Positions 10,647 through 21,828 of a DNA stretch of 64,000 bases are shown here, in pieces (within the stretch, counting starts at the first letter, position 1; each line of letters opens with the position of its first letter). The notes beneath the pieces were generated by a model. That model did no database searches, was not told the origin of the DNA, and saw nothing but the letters and a program-made list of their open reading frames with translations. The translations under genes were made by a program, and so were the position numbers. Source of the stretch: Grifola frondosa (lineage: Eukaryota > Basidiomycota > Agaricomycetes > Polyporales > Grifolaceae); assembly GCA_001683735.1 (NCBI GenBank), contig LUGG01000014.1, forward strand, positions 558,001-622,000. The letters are read 5' to 3'.

Positions 10647-13536
10647 ATGTCCGATTCCGAATCTTCGTCTCCCTTGGATGAACATAGTCCCTCAGGATCC
10701 CGACATGACAGTGACCACCATCGTAGGTCGCACCGCTCCTCGAAGGATCGGGAGCGGACGTACATGGAAATACTTGTGTCTCTGAAGCACGAAACTAGGG
10801 ATCTACGAAATAGACTTCATTCCACCACTGACCAGCTCAGAAGCGAGACGCAGCGCGCCGACACCGCAGAGAGCAAAGCCAGAGAAGCTGCACTTCGCTG
10901 TAAAGCCGCCAACGACGCCAAGGTGTTCGCAGACCTTAATGCAGCTCGCGCGAATGAGACACTCAATCTCTACGATATGCAGCTGCAAAATGCGCGGCAT
11001 GAGATTCATCGCGCACAGGATCTGCTGGACACCGTCGAGGCACAGAGGGTCGAGGCGGAGGAGGAGGCGGCCAAATTGCGCAGTGACGTACGCAAGCTCA
11101 AGCAGGAGAGGATCATCCAACTCGCCCGAGAGGAGGGTCGGCGGCAAGGATATGAAGAAGGCTTGGTCCAAGGCCGAGCCATCGGATTTGAAGAAGGTCG
11201 TGCCTCCCGATATTCGCGAGGGCACAAAACGCGCGCATCTGACCCTTCAGAAACACCGGATGAGGCGAGTGGAGGCGACGAGTCACCACCTTCCGGACCG
11301 TCAGCTCCCTCTTTCCAAGAATCTGAGCCTCGGAATACCGATAGTTACACACAGCCCCTGGACAACAACCTCCCGATTCCTCCACCTGTAACCACTCCCG
11401 TACACATACCTACTCCTGAACCCGCTCCGGCTCCGAGGACCAGGCATCAAAGGATTACGATACACGCCCTATCTCGGTATACAACGTTCTAACGTCTCCC
11501 TCTCATCCTCCAGTAGATTATCCTCCTGATGGCTGGATACCGAAAATGGATGAAGACATGCGTATCCGACTCCCACCTCAGCATGAACTGGGTCCGCCTC
11601 CACCTGTCTCCCCGCCGCCTGGTGTGATACTGAGCAAAGACATGGCTGAGGAGCGTCCGGCCATCATGATTCCTCCTCCTGCTGTAGATCATGGGGACTC
11701 GGCGTTAGTATCAGACACGGATTCGTTAACGACGCCTGTCGGTCGTTATCCTCGACATAGGCGCCGCGGTTCGTCAGAATCGCAGTCCACGACATTGTCA
11801 CAGTTCGAGATGCTCGCACCACTGAATAATGCTACGCGGAACGTGGTTAGGGAACGACCAAGTGTTTTGAGCGCCATCTCGGAAGAAAGGGAGCGGTCAT
11901 CATCGATGTCCTCTCCCACACACAGTTACGCGGCGGCGAGTGTCCTTTGCTGTTTACATTGTGGACGATTCTCACACTTATACTTATGGTTCACGTACCA
12001 ACAGACATCTAGTCCGAGCTTCCAGATGCCTCTGGCTAGGCCATCTCCACCAGCACACCACATTCATTTGAGTGACGATCTCCCTCATCCTCGTGATATC
12101 TATATGCGACCCCGTTCATCACAGTCCTCCCTGAACACCGGATACATCGCGGCTCCGACGCCATCTTCGATGCCCGTCCCACAAGCTAGAAGTAATCGAG
12201 GAAGTATGTCTTCGAACGAAGGGATTCCCATCACCATTGTGCCACCTGTACGATCGTCTCATTCTTCCGCTATGATTCACTACTCACTGCGCTACTGAAT
12301 GTCTTCATTTTTCAGTCTCGTCCGGAATCTAATCTGTCAAGAATCAGCGCGGAGCACACGCTATTAAGTGCAAACGACGTTCCCCCTTCACCTCAAAGTC
12401 AAGCTCAGATATCGCCACAAACTAGCGTTCAGCCACCGCCTCCTGTAATCCCTCCTACTGCCTCGATTCCTGTCTCGCTGGAACAACTTCCTCCTGGATT
12501 TGTGCCAAGTGGTCCGCCGCAACCCTCTGGGCCATTCACACCTCAGGCCGTGCAACCGTCAATGTTGAACAGAATAACGCCTCAATCTATCTATCGCAAT
12601 GGATCGAGCCCGGCAGGCGTACCTCTCCCCTCATCTTCTTACGCGGGCACCCCATCTATACGCTCAGACGCGATTCCCGGGACTTTTCCCACATCCGAAC
12701 CGCCAGTGATCCCGCTCCTTCCCTCCAGTGCAGGCTCCCAGACTGGTCTTGCATCGGCCAGAGGCCCATATAGCAGATCTCGTGCCAAGGGCTCCTCCTC
12801 TGATTCTGACGACGCTGTGTCGTCCAGGATGTCCGATTCGATGGATTCGCTCACGACACCACCTGCCCGGACACGGAAGTTGTCGGGCCGCTCGACACCT
12901 GCATACGACGTTGCGCCGCTTACGCCAGGCGTAAGCTATTCCATGATCCCACCCACACCGCGGTCGACGACGAGTATGAGCTCACATGCTACGCGGGCGG
13001 CGAGAGTCCCGCTACCCCCGTCGACGTCGACGTCGGCCGCGAGCCTGCCTATGAACGCAGCGTATCCCTACGCTCCTACGCCGTTCAATCGTAGCACTCC
13101 CGCGCTCGATGCTGGGAGGCCGCCCTCGGCGATGGAGAGGCCTCGGTCCCCGTTCATCGGCAGCGGCAGGAACTTGGCATCTCCGTCCCCGAGTCCGGCT
13201 CCCTTGCCAATCCATGTGCCTCAAGTGGTTCAGATGCCATCGTGAGTAGTTATATTGTGCGGCGAATGCAGTAACTAAGCTGATTCTATCAAATACAGCC
13301 CAGAGGTCCGGAATATTGCTCTTAATGATGATTCGATGCGGTCAGTCATCGACATGGAACCTGTTCCTGTCGTTTCTGCGTCAACTAGGATGTCGCGCAC
13401 GGCCTCCCCAGGCTCCTCAACGCTCACGTCTGTCACCGCAGCCAGTGCTACCACTTCAAAGTCGAAGAAGGCTAAAAAGAAGGGTAAGAAATCGAAAATC
13501 GCCTCCGTCGAAGAAGTGCCGGATGAAGAAGAATGA
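10647..13536 (+). CDS. Uncharacterised coiled-coil protein with long Ser/Pro-rich tail
   Basis: Starts MSDSESSSPLDEHSPSG at 10647 and ends VEEVPDEEE at 13536. Residues of roughly 35-200 form a long charged helix (RDLRNRLHSTTDQLRSETQ ... KLKQERIIQLAREEGRRQG) typical of a coiled coil, followed by a glycine-spaced arginine/glutamate stretch (EGLVQGRAIGFEEGRAS). The rest, in four or five exons, is disordered, Pro/Ser-rich and full of SP/TP sites, with a lysine block (SKKAKKKGKKSK) near the end that could act as a nuclear signal. The frame changes at about 11400-11450: either a 44-nt intron (gtacac..accag) or one missing base. I recognise no domain. It may be a basidiomycete-specific scaffold, but function is unknown. 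Confidence 0.65.
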
Positions 13537-14831
13537 TGTGGGTCAAGCCTGATGCTGTGACCGGTGTTATGTTTCATGGGGAACATGTTTCACGGCGGCT
13601 GGCGTTGAGGTGCGGTTAATGGACGCTCTTCGGAAGCTGTCTGTACTGAAGAGCTTGCACAATGCGCACTATGGTTCACGAATCCGGTATTATCGTCTAT
13701 TCGGGGTTCTGGGGATCTCTTTGTGTTGTCTTTGGGTTACAATGTAGCTAGTCGAACGAGCGTCAGCGCTCCTTCGTGTTAAGATATCATTTATATTGAT
13801 TCGTTCAAGCGAAGAAGGCCGTGTCTTAACTAGAGACAGAGACGCGCAGGTTCATTCATACTGGATTCCAACTGGATTCTCATAAACTCCTCGTCAAGAA
13901 GCTACCTAAGACTCAAACTTCTATTCCGTCCAGTGTCTATCACATTAACTGGACCTCATTAATGAAATATGCTTGTAGTTCCAAGCTGTACCTCAAACAC
14001 TGATGACTCTGGGTCTTATTTCCCCCCTTCTCGATACGAAATGTTACAAAAGCATCATGATCACCTCAAAAAACCTGTAGGATCAGCACCACGAGATGGT
14101 GCACACAGCGGATATCACATCATGTCGTGATCGAGCCTCGTCTCAAATGCCGCTAGTAGTGTGTAACACACTAGGTTGCACAGTGTTCTGCAGAACACCA
14201 TACAGAGTCCATAGCAGGCTCCGCCATCCGTGTATACGCTGACCGGTGCATAACTACATAAAAGAGCGTCCATTCCCGCCGTAAAAATTCACTTCAGACA
14301 AACATTAAGCTGCGCAACAAGCAAGGTATAAATAACGACAACGCCAACCCAAACATCGACGCGGACGGGACCGCGGGGATGCAGTCCGTCCGAAACCAGA
14401 CTATCAAACATACCGGCGAAGCGAAAATCGAAGAAGCACAGAACAAACGGGCCAGAAGGGCGTGGAACGGCGAGAGGACGGGGAGGCCAAAATCTCAAGA
14501 TGAACAAGGAATCGTAAGATAGATAATTCAACCGAATCTATTGCTTCAGGAAAGTACGAGTAAGAAGAGGAATGGGCATAGAGACGGATGGAGTGACGAA
14601 CGGGGAAGAGAGCGACTACCGCTGCCATGGACGGGAACCTAGCCCAGGTCAACCAGGCAGGTAGAAACAGACCAAGTCAAGAGGCATATCGAGAGAGTGC
14701 GGGTAGAAATGGGAGGATCGCGGAGAGGGAGATACACGACCACACATCGGGCTAACGTACATTCTGAGAGTCCGAGAGATCAACGGCAAACGAGGAAGCT
14801 ATACGACAATTTGCAAAACGGGTGCGCGACC
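13537..14831. other. Convergent intergenic, 1.3 kb
   Basis: This region lies between the stops of two converging genes. ORFs here are short and unconvincing on both strands. It contains two adjacent inverted repeats (listed separately) and presumably both 3' UTRs. No tRNA, repeat family or transposon remnant is recognisable. Confidence 0.55.
14158..14198. repeat. Two adjacent short palindromes
   Basis: AGTGTGT-a-ACACACT at 14158-14172 (7-nt arms, one-base centre) is followed by a perfect 16-bp palindrome GTGTTCTGCAGAACAC at 14183-14198. Both lie midway between convergent stops. They could form hairpins in either 3' transcript or bind a dimeric protein; neither is shown. Confidence 0.7.
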
Positions 14832-16820
14832 TCAGCGCCGCGGGGACGGCATTGGCGGCGCCTTATCGAAGCCTAAGGGGTACGACGACAAATCGCTCGT
14901 CAACGCAAGAGTGTCCAGGCTCGCACGCTTTCGCGTTGTGATCCCGTTTCCGTTCCCATATGCCGACGGTGGCACGGCGGGCTCCGCACCGCTGCCAGAG
15001 TCGATCTGGAAAGGGAACGAGCCGAGCCCGTTTGAGAGCGTTGAAGCTTGGGACGCAATGGACATGCCGAGCATCTTGCGGTCTGGCGGGGCTGGGAGGT
15101 CATGCGCCTCATCTTGGTGCGCATAGCCCTGCGCGAATGACTGCTGTGCTAGCGGTGAGCGCGGAGGCGTGCGGATGGGGCGGTTCGAGATGGGCGAGGG
15201 CGGGACGAAGGGGAAGCTCTCGAGGATCGAGTCTGCGCGCGTCGACGTCGATGAGATCACCGAGGACATGGACATACGTGCGCTAGGATCCAGATCTTGC
15301 AGCGCGCGTGCCTGCTGCTGCTCGAGCGCCCCGGAGGGCGGGGTAATCAGCTTCGCACTCGTCATTCTGTACGGCGAGCGGGGCGTGCTGAGCGATGCGC
15401 TGAGTGGCGTGTGCGGAACGCCTGCACCAAGCTGATCGAGTCCCAGGTGCACGCGCTTCGCGCTGCCAATGTCAGCCATGATTGCAGATGCCTGCGTATG
15501 GAGGCTCGAAGGGCGGCTGCCGTTTGAGCTGGTGTCGCCATACAAGAAACGCGGGTCCTGCTGCAACCACTCCGGGTCTGGACCGGTATATGCGCTGCCA
15601 GACGACGGTAAGGGACTGCCAAAGGTCGTCGCAGAAGGAGTTGGGGACTTCTGCAGGGAGCTCGAAGGGTAGGGAGAGTTCTCGTCGCCGAAGGGATTCC
15701 CGCGCATAATGACCTCCTGTTCCTCTTCCGTCTCGTGCATGACGTCCGATGGGCCAAAGCTCGATGCGGCGAGCGGCGAGCGTGCGGGGCGCGACGTCGT
15801 GTTCGCGCGCAGCAGCCCATCAGCGCGGACAACCTCCGCCTTAACGACGCCCACCACCTGCTTGACGATGCCGCGCGTGGGGGTGACGATAACAGGGGCC
15901 TCGTTGAGGAAGTCGCTTGCGTAGCTGCCGGTGGACATATACGACATGCGGTTTGGGGCAGTAAGCCCTGAGCGCTGCGAGTCCGCGTAGCCGCGCTGGA
16001 GCGAGTCGCTCGAAACGTTTACGCGGTCGTTCAGGATGAGCTCATCCGATCGCGGTGGGCGCGCAGGGCCTGAGGAACCCATCGTCGCCTGCGTGGGCAT
16101 AGTGGCCGCACCGTGAGATTGCGCAGAAGTTGAGGCAGCGGATGACGCGGAGCCGACAGAGCCGGAGGCACGAGGGCGATCGGTATAACATTGGACTGGG
16201 TGCCGGTGGAGGTAGTTTGTATGGAGTGGTTGTCCTCGAACGGGTTTGATTGGACAGAACCCCGGGGGGAGGTATGTCCGTGGTTCGCGAAAGCCGAAGA
16301 CGACGCCGCAGCAGGGTCAAGATTGATGGTAGTGTTGGACGCACCAGGGTACACCCTGACGTTGTTGGCCACTGGCTCTGGCTTTTCATTGGGATCTGGC
16401 CGGTTGAGTACGTCCTCTGCGCGGGCAGGGACGTCGGTCTTGGTCTCTCCGTTCATGGCTGTGTGGCGCTGGCGCAGCCGCCGGCGGTAGAGGATGAAGG
16501 CAATGATGCCACCTAGGACAAGCACACAGGCGATGACCGCGCCGGCAACGGCGCCCTTGGAAGTCCCGCCAGACGAGCTCGACGCGGTATCTGCGTTGGC
16601 GATGCATTTGGCGTAGCTGCATGTGTTACAGTCTCTGGTGGGCGCGAAGCCTTGAGCTGCGGATTAGATGAGATGTTGAGAGAACGAATCCGCACCTGTT
16701 TATGATAACACATTGCGAGCTTGGACATGAGCACGCGGGGGTTGCGTCGGAGCAGATCAGACAACCGTCGGAGCCCGTCTGGTTTTGGCGGGAAAGAAGG
16801 CGAGATTCAGAGAGCATCAT
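14832..16820 (-). CDS. OPY2: Opy2-like plasma-membrane anchor (HOG/MAPK pathway)
   Basis: Single-pass membrane protein whose family tethers the Ste50-Ste11 module at the plasma membrane for osmostress and filamentation signalling. It starts MMLSESRLLSRQ at 16820. The N-terminal cysteine domain is clear: CLICSDATPACSCPSSQC, then after a 62-nt intron RDCNTCSYAKC. This is the Opy2 N-terminal pattern. A Ser/Gly spacer leads to one membrane helix (AVIACVLVLGGIIAFILY) and the stop-transfer sequence RRRLRQRH. The long cytoplasmic tail (about 550 residues) is disordered, with NPF and many SP/TP sites, and ends PMPSPRR at 14832. One base is missing near 16163: adding a G gives VPPGSVGSASS and opens the rest of the tail. 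There is no cleavable signal peptide; the helix probably acts as a signal-anchor. Confidence 0.8.
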
Positions 16821-17348
16821 AACTTTGCAGAGAGAGCAGAGTAAGATTAAGAGGAAAGGAGTGTGTAGGTGCGAACGAAGAGGGAGCGAAATGGAAGAAA
16901 GACGCGCCCTGCGATGGCCAGCACGTTGGGAACGATGAAGAGTCCAGTGAAGACGAACGACAGCGTTCCTTACGAAAGGCGAGGGAGACAACGCACACCG
17001 CAGAGTTCAATTATCGAATCTTTACTATTATCCATTATTCTCCTGCTAACCCCCGTAACCATATCATCGTAACCACTTCGTCACACAATGTCACCTTCTT
17101 TCCTGTCACGGGGCTAGAATATTGCCAAACTGGGTTCCTTGTGCCTGATCATCTCCAGCTCGGCAGCCGCGGCTAAATGCCACTTGTGGAATGTACAGTT
17201 GAATGTGCTATCGGATACACTGCGGTTGTTGAAACAATACAAGCGTCCCTCTCCACATGCACAACCTCTCTAACCCGTGTGCATCTTCCATCAGGTTGAA
17301 CTCTATCCAGGGAACACATTGGTAGATGGGCTCGCACATCATCAGTGG
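16821..17348. other. Intergenic, 528 bp (OPY2 promoter / CAF16 3' UTR)
   Basis: Head-to-tail spacing on the minus strand. It carries the 5' leader of the Opy2-like gene and the 3' UTR of CAF16. No further ORF or repeat is supported. Confidence 0.5.
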
Positions 17349-19192
17349 CTATAATCGTATCTGTTCCAGGGAACACGTCCAGTTATCCATTGCCACACGC
17401 AACAGTGCCCGCACGTACTTCTTGTAGAATGTCTCCGAGTCGCTGGGAACCTGTCCATGCAACGTCACCACCCCATATGGTCAGTACAGATGCAATAATC
17501 ACGCATGCATCACCACCACGGTCGAGATCTAGACTCTCGCAGGCAATCCGAGAATAGCACTCACATCATATCTTCTCGCACCCCTCGTCTTCCTTCCCTG
17601 GTTCTCCAAGAGGCGTCGTCGCGCGCGGTCCTCCTTCAGCCACTGCAGCGCGACTGCGTACAGCGAGGGGTTGGGCCCGAGGTCGACGGACGTAACGTTA
17701 ACGGTTGTCGCGCCCACGAGCGGCCACGACGTCGGCGGCATCAAGAATGTCCCAAGATGCATGTGTGCGACATGCGTGGGGAAGTTGTTGAGCCCGTCAA
17801 AGATGTGCGTAGCGTCTGTGTGGGAACCGGATGAGGTTCTCCAAAGAGGGTGAGAAAAAGATGCACAGACACAGGATAGTAGCCCCGCGCGCCTCGCTGT
17901 CCTCTCTCAGAAATGTCAGGAGGTCGTCTCGCACGAGGACGTCCAGGTCCACGGTCACCTATGTCACCGGAGACAAGGAAGTTCAGTCTTACACTTTGTC
18001 TCACGGATTTTTGTAATTGGGAGAGAACCCCCGACCGCCACGTCAAAATATCTCGGCGACGAGCATTACCCGTCACAATGCACAGAGAGCTCTCTTCGAC
18101 ATCTAAAAAAACGAAGGCACGCCATTTGTGACACTGCGGAGTAATCTCACGCTTAACGTGAATAGCCTGTGTTTGAACACCCATCGGGGAGGGCGCCATT
18201 GCGCGCAGATATCAGTCAACCGAAGGCCGACGAACGGCCGCCTAAACAACGCTTGCGATCTCCCCTCTGATATTTCTAGTGAGGCCTTAGACGCAACAGT
18301 TTTTTCCGCAACTGCGGTTTCTTGATGGAGAAAGTGAAAAGAAGTTCCACAGACCTCGTCAAGTAACAAGATGTCCCAATCACCCATTAGGCCCATGCAC
18401 AATTGCACGCGGCGACGTTCGCCGTCAGAGATTGCGTGCATGTGCCAGTCGAGGTCCACGTCGAGGATATCCAGAAGCCTGTCACGCCGCTCCTTGTGGC
18501 GGTATCCGCCGACCGAGTTCAGGAAGTCGGAAACGACAATGTCGCCGCGTACAACGGGGTTCATGGCCCTGGGTGCCAGTTAGCATACACTCAGTTACAC
18601 TGCAGGTCGAAATGGGCCGCTGTGATCAATGCTGTGCCTCATAGATGCAAGAGACATAGTGGAAACTGTGAAAGATTTGGAGAACTGTTTGAGATGAAGC
18701 AATGAATGCATTATGATATGCAAGGGACTATCAATGTTATGACAGAGTTCATAACATCTGATCTTATTTGCGACACAAGCACAGCTGCCGCAGTTGAACC
18801 CAGAAAGGAGGTCGAAAACGAAAAGCAGACACAGACCATTCTGTCCCGAGAAAAGTGATTCCCTGTGGAGTGTTACGGAATACGTCGCGTCCTTTGATGC
18901 GCACGTCCGTGCCAGGGGTGGAGATGAGGCGTTTCCCAGCGAGAATCTGTAGCAAGGTCGACTTCCCCGCTGCGCGTGGACAAAATATTCACAAAACGGG
19001 AAGAACCCGCCTGATCAAGTTGGATTGAATGCAGAGAACGAGGGCCGTACCTCCATTCGCGCCGACAAGGATGGTGCGCGAACCCTTCGGGAGGGCGATG
19101 GAGATGTCGATTAGGGAGGGCGGGTCGCCCGGTTTGTGCGTGTATGTTAGGTTCTTAATGGAGATCTCATGCTTGTAGTCCGTGCTCGACAT
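17349..19192 (-). CDS. CAF16: CAF16-like soluble ABC ATPase (CCR4-NOT associated)
   Basis: ABC-family ATPase without membrane domains; the yeast homologue associates with the CCR4-NOT mRNA-regulation complex. It starts MSSTDYKHEISIKNLTY at 19192. Walker A is completed across an intron (VGANG + AGKSTLLQILAG). The central part reads TFLGTEW then MNPVVRGDIVVSDFL. The signature is SDGERRRVQLCMGL, Walker B is WDILLLDEV, followed by TVDLDVLVRDDLLTFLRE and ATILYATHIFDGL with the H-loop histidine. The last exon encodes SETFYKKYVRALL and ends at 17349. About 330 residues, no frame slips, and all catalytic motifs intact. One intron (18569-18836) is 268 nt, far longer than the others. Confidence 0.9.
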
Positions 19193-19367
19193 TATCGGCG
19201 TCGAGCAAGTCAGGAGAGACGGTGACCACGACAAGAGAGATGGCTGAGGCAAGTCAGCGGGCCGGTGCTCCGCAGCAAAAGTTGTTGCCAAAACGGGTTT
19301 GACAGACGCCGTTTTGCAACGGCTGCTGCTTCGCTCTGCTAAAGTACACTACACACCCTTCGATGCC
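19193..19367. promoter_or_regulatory. Bidirectional promoter, CAF16 / AIR-like gene
   Basis: Only 175 bp separate the divergent ATGs at 19192 (-) and 19368 (+). Both genes concern RNA turnover (CCR4-NOT and TRAMP-type). Shared regulation is inference from spacing. Confidence 0.55.
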
Positions 19368-21553
19368 ATGTCTTCCACCTCAAAACAACCAGAGATCATC
19401 GACCTCACCATGCCCACTCCGCCCCCGGAGCCCATCGAACTCGACTCCGATGGCGAGGTCGTTAACCCCACTGCGCTCGCCAACCCCGCCGCGCTCGCGA
19501 ACGCAATTTCCGCTCTGGGACAACAAGAGAAGAGGAAGCGGCGAAAGCGGTCCAGACGCAGCACCAATTTGAAATCGCCGCAGGACGTAGAGGAGGGCGA
19601 GATTGCCGGGAGCTCTGCGGAACTACCTACGAGAGAGCCCTCTCACGAGCGAGAGGACAGGAACATGGACAGGAACACGGACAGGCGTAGGGAGAACGAG
19701 TCCAGTAGGCGATCGTTGCTCGAGCGACTAGGGGGCGACACAATAGGGAATGCATCCGCTGATGTGCCCAGGAGCTCTCGCAAGGATCGTTCTGGGAAGC
19801 GCAAACGGCGAGACAGCAGGTCCCCTGCCCCAGAGCGCGAACGGGAGCGCGACCGCAATCGCGACCATGTCCGCGACCATCGACGCTCTCGTTCCCGAGA
19901 CAAGCGACGGCACGACAAAGAGCCTTCCAAGCCTTCTATCAAGGACGATGCCTTATTTTTTGAAGATGTGAAGCCCGCCGAAGTACCTATCGCTGCCCAT
20001 TTGGTTGTGGCGCCGACTGTGAACGTGGTGGAAGGAACAAGTACCTCGACCTCGACAAACCCTCCCCTACTGCTACCACCCCATGTCTCCGTGTTTGGCG
20101 AAGATGGCGTCGATCCTGTCGAGATTCATGCGCCGTCACCACCTGGATCGGACGAGGAAGACTACATTGAATATCTGGATTACGACGATGACCGAAGGGT
20201 GCGTTCGGACCACTTCACTATGTCTATTCAATAGTTCCAAAATTTATATGCGCTCTGCTGCTCAGGCACCGGGCATGGTGCGGTACTTCGAGCTCGAGAA
20301 GGCTGCAGCAGAGGAGGCGCGAGCGGCGAAGCCCGTACGGGTCGTGTGCAAAAATTGCGGAGCGGAGGGCGACCACAAGACATATGAATGCCCAGTGCTA
20401 ATTGTCAGTATGTCCGTCGTGTCTTCCGCGCACCCGCGTTGCTCAAACTCTGCGACAGTGCCTGACATGCGGTGCGCGCGACGAGCACTCGACGCGCAGC
20501 TGCCCGATCAGCAAGACGTGCTTCACGTGTGGGATGAAGGGCCATATCAACAAGGTGCGCACGCCCCTCTGGACCCGATGCAAGCCCGCTTACCTCCAAT
20601 AGACGTGCCCCAACCGCACAGCCAGCCGCACAGGCGGCTACAACCACTATCAAGACTGCGACAGGTGCGGGTCCCGGTCGCACAATACCAATGTAAGTCC
20701 AACGCTCTGTGTTGTTGCTACGTATGCTAGGGTGCAGTGCGCTGATGGGTGGAATAGGAATGTCCGACGTTATGGAGGATGTACGAGTACGTAGATGACG
20801 CCGAGAGACAGAACATCCTGCGCATGCGCGATCAAAAAAGCGTCCTGGCGTTAGGCCAGGGCGGCGAAGGCTACATCGCCACCGACGAGTGGTGCCACAA
20901 CTGTGGCGGCTGCGGGCACCTTGGAGATGTACGTCTACCCCACTCTACCTCTCTCACCTTTCACCCGCTCACATTTGCGTTGTAGGACTGCACGGACGTG
21001 CCGCACATGGATGACTTCCCGCGCGAGCCCTCCGCATTTGGCGTGTACAACATCCTCTCAGGCCCTTCTCCGCAGACGCGACAAGGCCCGCCAAGCGTCC
21101 CCGCGCGACTGGGAGGCCGCGGCGACGTTCGCAGACGGCTACGGCTTCGTCGCGCCGATGGAGGTCGGGAAGCAGGCGCGGCGGAAGGACCGTGCGCGCA
21201 TGGAACGCCGCGCGCGGGAGCTCGAGGAGGCGGATGACATGATTTTGGCGGCGCAAGTGCGAGGGGCGGAGGCGGAGGTGGAGGGGGAAGAGCACGTCCA
21301 AGGGGAACGGCGGCGGGAAGCAGATCAAGTTCGGTTTCGGAGGGGCGGGCGGACGCCGTGCGTCTGGGGACCTCCCGGGGCCATCAAGAGAGACAGAGTC
21401 GGTTCAGATTCGCGGCGCGTCGAGACGGCAGGAGGGGAGGTATAGTTCGGGTGGAGGTGAGCGCAGCGAACGGTCGCGGGATTATGGACGCAGGGAGGCC
21501 CGTCTGCAAGAGGACCGTGGACCTCGATATAAAGGAGGATATTCGAGATAATT
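19368..21553 (+). CDS. AIR1: Air1/Air2-like zinc-knuckle RNA-binding protein (TRAMP-type)
   Basis: Zinc-knuckle protein of the type that bridges poly(A) polymerase and helicase in TRAMP nuclear RNA surveillance. Starts MSSTSKQPEIIDLTMP at 19368. A basic Arg/Ser/Glu-rich first half (ERERERDRNRDHVRDHRR) precedes five CCHC knuckles: CKNCGAEGDHKTYEC, CLTCGARDEHSTRSC, CFTCGMKGHINKTC, CDRCGSRSHNTNEC and CHNCGGCGHLGDDC, several split by introns. Then come HMDDFPREPSAFGVYNILSG, RDWEAAATFADGYG..VGKQARRKDRARMERRA and an RG-rich tail ending at about 21553. The frame moves +1 at about 21060-21075 (two bases missing, or a 43-nt intron) and again at about 21255-21300 (a 46-nt intron fits). The symbol is by family; it could be either paralogue. 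Confidence 0.82.
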
Positions 21554-21828
21554 GATTCCTGCTTGGATATTGCAAGGAGACTGTTTTCATTCGCAGTTGC
21601 AGCACTCAGAATTCCGACACGGTCATTTAGTAAAGCCCGACGAACGTGCGGCGAATATAAGTCGCATTGCAGCATACATGAGGGCAAAATCTATGGAACA
21701 GTATACAACTACACAACTACAGCAATACATCATTGTTCGATATCGCGAGGTCGAGGCGGCGAGAACATAGAAATACAAAGTGAGTCGCACTAGCAATATC
21801 GTCCAATATCATGTCCATAGCGTAAGTA

